A DNA stretch of 64,000 nucleotides from assembly GCA_964403175.1 (NCBI GenBank), contig CAYOFH010000001.1, positions 1 through 64,000 of the forward strand. Direction: 5' to 3'. A model generated the notes under the pieces. It made no database searches. It saw nothing but the letters and a program-made list of their open reading frames with translations, and had not been told where the DNA came from. Every line of letters starts with the position of its first letter. The stretch's first letter is position 1. Below are positions 9,381-17,600 of this stretch, piece after piece. Source of the stretch: Marinilabilia sp964403175. Lineage in GTDB: Bacteria; Bacteroidota; Bacteroidia; Bacteroidales; Marinilabiliaceae. The position numbers and the translations under genes were made by a program.

Positions 9381-11291
9381 ATGACTAAGCTTCAGCTCCA
9401 TAGATTGTTTTATTTTCCAGGAATCCGGGTAAAGATTATAATTATTTCTCTTTTACTGCTGGCAACTCCCCGGTTAAAAAGCCAGAACAATGATTTCTCA
9501 TTCGATGTGGAAGCTTCTTCGAGTCGCAGCGAGAAAGCAATTCAGGCCTTTAAAAGCATGGCCTATCCCCAGGCTGTACGAATATTTGAAAAACTCAACA
9601 ACAAAGAAAAACTCAACAATTCGGAAAAAGGGCTTTTAGCAGTTGCCTATTACAGGCTAAATGAACCTGAAAAAGCAGCAGCCATTTTTTCAAACATTGA
9701 CAAAGAAATGCTTTCCGGAAACTTTTTATACTCCTATGCACGGGTTCTTCAGACACTTGGCCAATACCGTCAGGCCGACGAGGTTATGAAACGCTATTTA
9801 TCAGAAAATCCGGATGATTCAAGAGCACGAAAACAGGTTAATACTTCCGAATTTGCAAAAGAAAGTATGCACAACGAACGCTACAAAATAAAACCGCTGA
9901 CCTTTAACAGTCCTGATTCCGAATTCTCACCTATTGTGCAGAACGGTGTCCTGTATTTCGTTTCCGACCGGGATACAAAACCGGCGATCAGACGAAAGAA
10001 CGCCACAAACCAAAAACCATTCCTGAATATTTTCAGGGCTGTCCCGATGGAAGATGACTTCACCTCTCCGGAACTGTTTTTCTCCCGGTTTAAGACCATT
10101 TTCCATGATGGCCCCCTTTGCTTCAACACCACCGGCACGGAGGTTTTTCTTACACGAAACACCTTCCATTCGGTTTTGAAACAAAAAGGGAAAGATGACT
10201 ATAATCGCCTTAAAATAGTCCATTCCTCCCGAACCGATCAGGGAACATGGAGCGATCCTGTCGATTTACCTTTCAATGAGGCCGGCTCCTCAACCGGTCA
10301 CCCCTGGCTTACACGGGACAACAACCGCCTTTATTTTGCTTCTGACCGGGCCGGGGGTTACGGAGGAAGTGACATCTGGTATGTGGACCGGTCCTCCTCC
10401 GGATGGGGGACCCCTGTTAATGCCGGGGATAAGATTAATACCCCGGGCGATGAAATGTTTCCGTTTGTCGACCACAGGGGGGATCTGTATTTTACATCAA
10501 ACGGGCACCAGGGACTGGGAGGTCTGGATCTTTTTGTTGCCCGAAACACGGAAGGAAATTACATAGTGAAAAACATGGGACATCCCATCAATTCAGGAAA
10601 TGATGATTTTTCAATTTTCGTTAACCCTGATGGGAGCACCGGATATTTTGCATCCAACCGCCCAGGAGGCCGTGGAGATGATGACATCTATCACTTCGAA
10701 ATAACCAATCCCGTTACTTTTGAGGAAATAAAATCAGAACAAAAAGAGGATTCTGGTAAATTCTTTAAAATGATGGTTATTGACCAAACTTCTCAGGAGC
10801 CAATACCGGAAGCAATTGTAGCGTTACTCAACAATAAAGGTCGTTATTTGGGCGAAGTAACCTCAAATGAAACCGGACTGCTTCATATCAACGATTCCAT
10901 AAAAGGCGAGATTACTGCCATGACAACCGTTGAGAACTACTCTCCCTATGAAAACACCTTCAATTTGAAAAATAAAGAAGACACTCTTTATCTAATGTTA
11001 CGTCCAATGCCCGCTTACGGCATTTACGGCCAGGTAACCAATGCTAACACCGGAGAGCCTCTCCCCGGTGTTAGCATTGCTGTATCCTCTCAATCACAGG
11101 AAGCAAAAACGTTTACAACTGACAAGGATGGAAAATTCAGAATCAGACTCAGTTCCTATACTAGTTTTATTATTGAATTCCGACATGAGGGATTTGAAAC
11201 CATACAAACAGAGTATTCAACAACCAACAAAGCTGCAAGATATTACAATCTTAATCAGGAAATAAGCCTGAAAATGAAACCCGATGATTAA
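9381..11291 (+). CDS. PorE-like TPR/PD40 propeller protein without OmpA domain
   Basis: The 636-residue protein has a signal-anchor or signal peptide (about 15-35), a TPR-like helical part (about 45-130), and a WD40-like PD40 propeller (about 175-410) with blades such as LYFASDRAGGYGGSDIWY and GYFASNRPGGRGDDDIYHF. A linker and a carboxypeptidase-regulatory-like beta domain (about 545-600; GQVTNANTGEPLPGVSI) end the protein. PorE/SprE-type T9SS proteins have this order but normally finish with a peptidoglycan-binding OmpA domain; here the protein stops before it, and the 199 bases up to the next gene are too short to hide one. ATG 9381 is chosen over an upstream TTG. It is translationally close to the PorP gene. 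Confidence 0.8.
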   Translation: MTKLQLHRLFYFPGIRVKIIIISLLLLATPRLKSQNNDFSFDVEASSSRSEKAIQAFKSMAYPQAVRIFEKLNNKEKLNNSEKGLLAVAYYRLNEPEKAAAIFSNIDKEMLSGNFLYSYARVLQTLGQYRQADEVMKRYLSENPDDSRARKQVNTSEFAKESMHNERYKIKPLTFNSPDSEFSPIVQNGVLYFVSDRDTKPAIRRKNATNQKPFLNIFRAVPMEDDFTSPELFFSRFKTIFHDGPLCFNTTGTEVFLTRNTFHSVLKQKGKDDYNRLKIVHSSRTDQGTWSDPVDLPFNEAGSSTGHPWLTRDNNRLYFASDRAGGYGGSDIWYVDRSSSGWGTPVNAGDKINTPGDEMFPFVDHRGDLYFTSNGHQGLGGLDLFVARNTEGNYIVKNMGHPINSGNDDFSIFVNPDGSTGYFASNRPGGRGDDDIYHFEITNPVTFEEIKSEQKEDSGKFFKMMVIDQTSQEPIPEAIVALLNNKGRYLGEVTSNETGLLHINDSIKGEITAMTTVENYSPYENTFNLKNKEDTLYLMLRPMPAYGIYGQVTNANTGEPLPGVSIAVSSQSQEAKTFTTDKDGKFRIRLSSYTSFIIEFRHEGFETIQTEYSTTNKAARYYNLNQEISLKMKPDD

Positions 11292-11298
11292 CTCGTCG

Positions 11299-11322
11299 CC
11301 ATAGCAGCAAGGCTGCTGATGG
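11299..11322 (+). other. Hairpin after the PorE-like gene
   Basis: AGCAGC (11303-11308) pairs with GCTGCT (11312-11317) across a 3-base loop, extended by ccat/atgg with one bulge. No U-tract follows, so it is not a standard intrinsic terminator. Confidence 0.4.
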
Positions 11323-11430
11323 GAGCAACAAGTGCATGTATAAAAGAATTATGAGTTCCACCCGCCCCTGAAAAAGTAATTTTAATACGTATAAAAAGAG
11401 TCTGGAAAATTAATTTCCCCAATTCCTGCA

Positions 11431-11456
11431 AAGCCCATTATCAAATGGGTTTTCTT
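11431..11456 (+). terminator. Possible terminator of the adhesin-PorP-PorE unit
   Basis: AAGCCCATT (11431-11439) pairs with AATGGGTTT (11444-11452) over nine base pairs including one G-U, with loop ATCA and a short TCTT tail. It lies between the PorE-like gene and the antiporter gene. The weak tail makes this tentative. Confidence 0.35.
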
Positions 11457-11490
11457 GTTCCATACGATATTGGAAACTATTTTTGTCAAC

Positions 11491-12972
11491 ATGAATCTGA
11501 CCATTGAAAATATATTATTAATCGGCTCGGGCCTTTTGTTTATAAGTATCATAGCAGGTAAAACCTCTTTTCGTTTCGGGATCCCCACTCTGATACTGTT
11601 TCTTGTTATTGGTATGCTGGCTGGTTCTGACGGCATAGGGGGTATACATTTCAACGACCATGAAACAGCCAGATTTATTGGAATTATTTCCCTGAACTTC
11701 ATTTTGTTCTCGGGAGGTCTGGACACCAACTGGAAATCAGTCAGACCTATTCTTTGGCAGGGCGTATCACTATCGACATTAGGAGTTTTACTCACTGCGG
11801 TATTGCTAGGGCTTTTCGTGTGGCAAATCACCAGTTTTTCCATATATGAAGCTTTGCTACTGGGAGCAATTGTCTCTTCTACTGATGCTGCCGCAGTTTT
11901 TTCAATCCTGAGGTCGAAAAAAATGGGCCTGAAAAGCAATCTAAGACCCACATTAGAGCTGGAAAGCGGAAGTAACGATCCTATGGCCTATGTATTGACC
12001 ATATCATTCCTTGCGCTTGTCCTAAACCCGGATAAAGGGTTAATATCAGTGTTATATACTTTTCTCTCCCAAATGATTATCGGGGGAGGTTTGGGGTATC
12101 TCATGGGGCGTGTCAGCAAATATACAATAAACAAAATAGGACTTGATTTTGACGGATTATACCCTGTTCTGGTTATAGCCCTTATGTTTATTACTTACTC
12201 CATTACCAACGCGATAGGAGGTAACGGATTTTTAGCCGTTTACATTTGCGCCGTTTATCTGGGAAATCAACAATTAATTCATAAAAAATCAATACTCCAG
12301 GTATTCGACGGACTTGCCTGGCTTATGCAAATTGTTTTATTCCTGACATTGGGGCTGTTAGTTTTCCCAAGCCAGATTATTCCGGTAATGGGAATAGGAG
12401 TGATCATTTCCCTGTTCCTGATTTTTATTGCCCGTCCACTGAGTGTATTGGTCAGTCTCTCTTTTTTTCGCATGAAAATGAGGCGCCGGCTGTATATCAG
12501 CTGGGTCGGACTTCGAGGGGCCGTGCCCATTGTTTTTGCCACCTATCCCCTGATGGCAGGGATTGACAAAGCCAATATTATTTTTCACATTGTTTTTTTC
12601 GTTTCGTTAACCTCAGTCATTTTGCAGGGAACAACACTTACCCTGCTGGCCAGGTGGCTCCATGTCATTCTTCCCGATAAAGTAAAACCCAGACGCGGGG
12701 CATTTGAAATTCTAATGTCGGAAGAAACAAAAAATATGATTCGGGAAATAAAAATCCCTGAGAACAGTTTGGCAGCAGGGAAAAAGATCGTTGAACTGGG
12801 GTTCCCGCAATCTGCAATTATTGCTATGATCAAACGCGGGCATAAATACATTACCCCAAACGGCTCCACTGTTTTGGAAGCAGGAGATAATCTTGTAGTT
12901 TTGTCTGACAACAAGGAAAACATCAAAAAAGCGACCAATTGTATACAGAAAAACCAATCTAAAACATTTTAA
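11491..12972 (+). CDS. K+/H+ antiporter, CPA1 family with TrkA-C domain
   Basis: This 493-residue inner-membrane antiporter resembles NhaP2/CvrA. About twelve hydrophobic segments span residues 1-385, with the CPA1 motifs SSTDAAAVFS and ESGSNDPMA, the latter carrying the acidic ion-binding residues. The C-terminal RCK_C/TrkA-C domain (about 400-485) is a typical ligand-gated regulator of potassium export. The start is set at ATG 11491; an upstream in-frame TTG at 11455 would add twelve residues that overlap a hairpin. The MscS gene follows after 2 bases, so the two are co-transcribed. The pair suggests ion release during osmotic or pH stress. Confidence 0.88.
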   Translation: MNLTIENILLIGSGLLFISIIAGKTSFRFGIPTLILFLVIGMLAGSDGIGGIHFNDHETARFIGIISLNFILFSGGLDTNWKSVRPILWQGVSLSTLGVLLTAVLLGLFVWQITSFSIYEALLLGAIVSSTDAAAVFSILRSKKMGLKSNLRPTLELESGSNDPMAYVLTISFLALVLNPDKGLISVLYTFLSQMIIGGGLGYLMGRVSKYTINKIGLDFDGLYPVLVIALMFITYSITNAIGGNGFLAVYICAVYLGNQQLIHKKSILQVFDGLAWLMQIVLFLTLGLLVFPSQIIPVMGIGVIISLFLIFIARPLSVLVSLSFFRMKMRRRLYISWVGLRGAVPIVFATYPLMAGIDKANIIFHIVFFVSLTSVILQGTTLTLLARWLHVILPDKVKPRRGAFEILMSEETKNMIREIKIPENSLAAGKKIVELGFPQSAIIAMIKRGHKYITPNGSTVLEAGDNLVVLSDNKENIKKATNCIQKNQSKTF

Positions 12973-12974
12973 TC

Positions 12975-13895
12975 ATGGAAGAAATATTCACAAACGATTT
13001 CTGGGTCCGGCTTGTTGATGGCACCAGGAGTTGGGTCATTAACGAATTACCAGGTCTGATTATTCTTATCATTGTCTTTCTGATTTTGATTAGAACTGTC
13101 AGGTTTTCCATCAACAGACTCAAGAAAGTTCTTCTCAGGAGGGCCGAAAGCGATCCGTCAGTTGACACTGCCGAAGCCTGGAAACGCATCAACACCCTTA
13201 CCGGAATTGTTCTTGGTGCGGCCAACATAGTTTTCTACACAGTCTTTTTTATTATGCTGCTGAGCAAATTCGCCATCAACATAGGCCCTCTTCTGGCCAG
13301 TGCGGGTATCCTGGGACTGGCCATAGGGTTTGGCGCCCAGGAACTGGTGCGTGATTATATCTCCGGATTTTTCATGCTACTGGAAGACCAGGTGAGAGTA
13401 GGCGATGTGGCAATCATAAACGGAACCGGCGGGCTGGTGGAAAAAATTGAACTCAGAACTATAACATTGAGAGACTTTGACGGCACCATCCACATTACTC
13501 AAAACGGAAAAATCAACACCATGGCCAATATGACAAAAGAATGGTCGGCAATGGTTTTCGATATCGGAGTTGCATATAAAGAAGATGTCGATCAGGTAAT
13601 TCAAATAATGAAAGATGTAGGCGAAGACCTGCAAAACGATCCGGAATTTGGAAGCAACATCCTTGAACCCATCGAAGTATTCGGGCTGGACAAATTCGGA
13701 GACAGCGCCCTCATCATTAAGGCGCGCCTGAAAACCAAACCCATCATGCAGTGGAGTACAGGCCGTGAATACCGCAGAAGACTTAAAAAAGCTTTTGACA
13801 AACAAAACATTGAAATACCATTTCCACATACAACCGTTTATTGGGGAGAGGAGATCAATCCACTTAAACTTTCAATGGACAAACCCGAAAAATAA
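12975..13895 (+). CDS. MscS-family mechanosensitive channel
   Basis: The 306-residue protein has three predicted membrane helices (about 18-42, 75-95, 100-125). The last is the pore helix leading into the family signature GLAIGFGAQELVRDYISG. The MscS beta domain (EDQVRVGD onward) and the alpha/beta C-terminal vestibule complete the fold. Small-conductance channels open under membrane tension and release solutes in hypo-osmotic shock. The start ATG at 12975 lies 2 bases after the antiporter stop, indicating translational coupling. Confidence 0.9.
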   Translation: MEEIFTNDFWVRLVDGTRSWVINELPGLIILIIVFLILIRTVRFSINRLKKVLLRRAESDPSVDTAEAWKRINTLTGIVLGAANIVFYTVFFIMLLSKFAINIGPLLASAGILGLAIGFGAQELVRDYISGFFMLLEDQVRVGDVAIINGTGGLVEKIELRTITLRDFDGTIHITQNGKINTMANMTKEWSAMVFDIGVAYKEDVDQVIQIMKDVGEDLQNDPEFGSNILEPIEVFGLDKFGDSALIIKARLKTKPIMQWSTGREYRRRLKKAFDKQNIEIPFPHTTVYWGEEINPLKLSMDKPEK

Positions 13896-13912
13896 CATTT
13901 TTGAAAAGAAAA

Positions 13913-14010
13913 ACAGGTGATTAAGCGAACAGGAAGGAAGGGGAAAGACTGGTAAACACCAGCACAACTTAAGCCCCCTTCCTCTTAGTCGTTTACACAA
14001 AATCGCCTGT
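13913..14010. repeat. 98-base imperfect palindrome
   Basis: The ends acaggtgatt (13913-13922) and aatcgcctgt (14001-14010) pair with one wobble, and inside them gaaggaagggg near 13932-13942 can pair with cccccttcc near 13974-13982. It lies 17 bases after the mscS stop. It may act as a terminator of the antiporter-mscS unit or be a small palindromic repeat element. Confidence 0.45.
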
Positions 14011-14100
14011 CAACCCGTAAAAGCCGGCATAACTGATTGCTGTGATGTTCAAACAATGCGGTTTAATCTATGCTATCTCATTTTAATTTAAGTTGCCGGT

Positions 14101-14238
14101 AACAATAGATAGTTAGACTTTTAGATATAAGATATAAGATAAATCATATAACATTGAAAATCTGTACTTTAAGGCAAAAACTCATTCGCTTTCAAACGTT
14201 TGAATTTTAGGCTTATATAAAAGTTTAACGGAGTATTG
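14101..14238 (+). repeat. Dispersed intergenic repeat, full copy A
   Basis: 138 bases with no indel against 43032-43169 and 15 mismatches (about 89% identity by hand). Shared core phrases are ttagacttttagatataag, aaatcatataa, actcattcgct and aaaagtttaacg. It contains no open reading frame and lies in the sense orientation upstream of the cargo gene at 14648. Confidence 0.85.
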
Positions 14239-14428
14239 CGGTAACGGACGACTAAATAATATTCATCCTTCATCCAGCCTGATTAATTCATATTCACCAA
14301 AGCAGAACCAATACCTTTGAATGCGAATTATTCCATTTGTTTGACAAATACATCATTTTCGATCACTAACAAACACTTCTTTCCTGCCAAAAACAAATCT
14401 CTGTTTTAAATTTTTAAGGTTTTTTTTC

Positions 14429-14436
14429 TATTTTTG
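14429..14436 (+). promoter_or_regulatory. Bacteroidota -7 box upstream of large cargo gene
   Basis: TATTTTTG fits TAnnTTTG. No clear TTG -33 box lies at the usual distance. If used, it gives a leader of about 200 bases before the ATG at 14648. Confidence 0.35.
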
Positions 14437-14548
14437 CTCACATTCGTATTATTTCTCCGGAAAAGAACAACTTTTTTTAAAAATTTAACGTATTAAACTA
14501 TAAGGGATTTTATACCCTTTAAAAAAACCTGATCCACCCGTGTTCCAA

Positions 14549-14576
14549 AATGCCTGTTCAGGGCATTGCTTTTTTT
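14549..14576 (+). terminator. Terminator-like hairpin inside the cargo leader
   Basis: AATGCC (14549-14554) pairs with GGCATT (14562-14567) and is followed by GC and seven T residues. It is 70 bases upstream of the start codon and downstream of the candidate promoter, so it could work as an attenuator; it could also simply stop read-through from upstream. Confidence 0.45.
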
Positions 14577-14647
14577 CCGGAAAGGAATGAATACCCTGCT
14601 TTATGTAGCCTAAGTGCCTAAGAATAAAGATCTTTAACTAATACCCC

Positions 14648-17600
14648 ATGAAAACTAACTTTTTTACTCAACCCCTGCTAATTGTTTTTTTCTTTTCCTT
14701 TTTTATTGCTGGAACAAATCTGAATGCCCAGGTGGGCCAGGAATTTTGGTTTGTGGCTCCGGAGGTGACCGAAGAACATGGAGACCGTGAAGTTGTATTT
14801 CATTTTACCGCTTTCGATGAGGCTGCAAATGTTAGCATCTCAATGCCCAGAGAAAACGGATTCACAGAAACAACCATCGCAGTGCCTGCCAATTCTCATC
14901 AAACTGTGTCTTACAATTCTCCTGATATTTTTGAAAACTACCCGCCGGGAGAAGTTTTAGAAAAAGGTATTCTAATAACTTCTGATGCTGACATATCAGC
15001 TTATTATGAAATTGCCCACCCCAACAATCCCGACAAATTCACTTTAAAAGGGGACAATGCTCTTGGAACAGAATTCTACATTCCTTCACAGAATGAATTT
15101 CAGAATCACGCAACATACACAGGAGCAAAAGAAAGAGTTGATATAGTTTCTACCGAAAACAACACTACTGTTGAAATCACTCTCCCATCAGATGTCAGCA
15201 CCACGAATCATGCTGCAGGAAGCTCTTTCACAATTACACTTGACAGAGGCGAAACCTATTCTCTGGAAGCTCCGGGTAGTGATGCTGACATTCATTTGGG
15301 AGGCATCCGAATCTCTTCTGACAAAAAAATTGCGGTTACTATTTCTGATGACTCCATTGAATGGACCGGGGATGAGAATGAAACTGCAGGCCACTGGGAC
15401 TTAATCGGAGACCAGCTAATACCAACTGATGTCATCGGCACGGAGTACATTGCGATGCATACCACATACGGTGAATCCATTACAACCGACCAGAAAGTTT
15501 TTATTCTTGCTGTTGAAGACAACACCTATCTTGAAGTTGACGGGCAGTACAAAAAAACACTATCCGAAGGAGAGTTATACGGAATAACCATTAACGAAAA
15601 TGCATCCTACATTAAATCAGACAAACCTGTTTATGCCTATCAGGTAACCGGCATACCACCAGGCAGCAACAGCAATGCAACCAGAGGCACAGAGCTGGGT
15701 AGTGCCATTCTCCCGGGGATCAGTTGCACCGGATCCACAAGTGTCTCATTCACAAGAATTCTTACAGACAGATTTTTTGTGCAGTTAATGACCAAAGACG
15801 GAAACAAGGACGGTTTTTCAATTGAAGGTCCGCAAAACAATGGTGTACCTGCTTCCCATTATTTGGACGATCTTACCTGGACTGAAGTTGAGGGATCAGG
15901 AGAAAACGGAGAGGAACCATGGGTGTCTACAGTAATAAAAATGAGCGACCCCGGAATTGCCACAGGAGATCCATATACCATTTCCAACAATGGCCTCTTT
16001 CATATGAGTATTCTGGATGAAAACGGACTCAGTATGAGTTTCGGCTATTTTTCGGATTATAGCAGCCTCAGAATCGACGGACCCGGCATATTTTGCGAAA
16101 GCGACAACAAAATCACGCTGACCACGCAGGAGCCAATGGAAACTTATACATGGTATCATGAGCTGAATGAATATACGGATACAATGCTTGTCACGGGAGT
16201 TCAATCAATAGAAGTGGACAGACCCGGGAAATACTGGGTTACCTCAGATGTCAATCCACAATGCCAGCTTACCGATACCGTTGAAATACTTTCTGTAACA
16301 CCCGAATTCTCTCTCGGAGAAGATACGGTTGTCTGTCCCGGCGACCTGGTCACTTTCGATATTACAGCCACAAATGCCGACACCTACCTGTGGCTCCCTG
16401 ATGGAAGCACGGGCACCAGTTATTCAGTGGCACCGGATCCCGGAGAAGAGATCGAGGTACAACTAACAGTTGAAAACTTCATCACCAGCGACAAAACCTG
16501 TTCCAGATCTGAATCGGTAATGGTTACCGGACGAACAGTCCCTGAATTTGAATGGAGCGTTTCAGGAAATGAAATATGCCTGGGAGATACCCTGAAAGCT
16601 GTCATTACATCCGAAGAAGATATCATCGCGGAGTATCAGTGGAGCATCGATGGAACTGTAGTGCCTGATCACAATGAACCCTTCATTGTCCCTGCAATAT
16701 CAGGAGCAGACTACATGTTGACAGTGATTACAGATGATAACTGCGATACCGGCAAGTCGATCAATCTGACAGTACATGACTTACCTGACATCGACATTTC
16801 CGATGCAGCAGTTTGTCCGGGAGAAGATTACACTTTCCAGGTTGAAACAGGGTTCAGCAACTATTTATGGCAGGGAGAAGGACGTGCGAACACTTTATCA
16901 ACAACCAACTCTCTGAACATTAACAGTTCAGATTCTATCTACGTTCAGGTTACTGACAATAACGGTTGCATAAACCAGGACAGTGCATTCTTTGAAATCT
17001 ACAATGAGCAGGTTTTCTCATTTGGAACTGACACCAGTGTTTGTATTGGAAGCCCTATTGAAATTGAAATTCTTGACGATTTCACCGATTATCAGTGGGA
17101 GTTTGAGGGAAATCCGCTTACCACTTCACCAGATCACATCTATTCCATTACCAGTGCTGACAATTCAGATGAAGGAACTTATACCATCACCGCCATCGAT
17201 CAAAACGGCTGTGACGTTTCAGGTTCATTTAACCTGGATGTGCAGGAATTGCCCGACATAGGCATTGCCCAAAGCACCAACATCTGCGAAGGCAATATGA
17301 TTGAAATCGGGATAGACAATCCTCTTTACACCTCTTTTGAATGGATCAACACCAATGACCCAAACAATATTTTGAGTGATGAAAGCTACCTGTTAATTGA
17401 CCAGAGTGGAACATATCAGCTTACCGCCACTCAGGACAACGGCTGTTCCAGAACAGCCACAACCGTAGTAAATACTTTTGGAAATCCTACTTTTGATCTT
17501 CCTGACGAAATATCTTATTGCCCTAATGAGCAGGTAAGCCTGGAATTTAACCCTGATCCTGCAGCACACAACTGGCAGTCAAATCTTCCATCAAATGCAG

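Larger units (their letters stand above)
13896..14647. other. 750-base intergenic region with palindrome, dispersed repeat and leader
   Basis: No gene is seen. From left to right it holds a 98-base imperfect palindrome (13913-14010), a full copy of the dispersed repeat (14101-14238), a TATTTTTG promoter box (14429-14436), and a leader of about 200 bases with a terminator-like hairpin (14549-14576) before the ATG of the large cargo gene at 14648. Confidence 0.6.
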
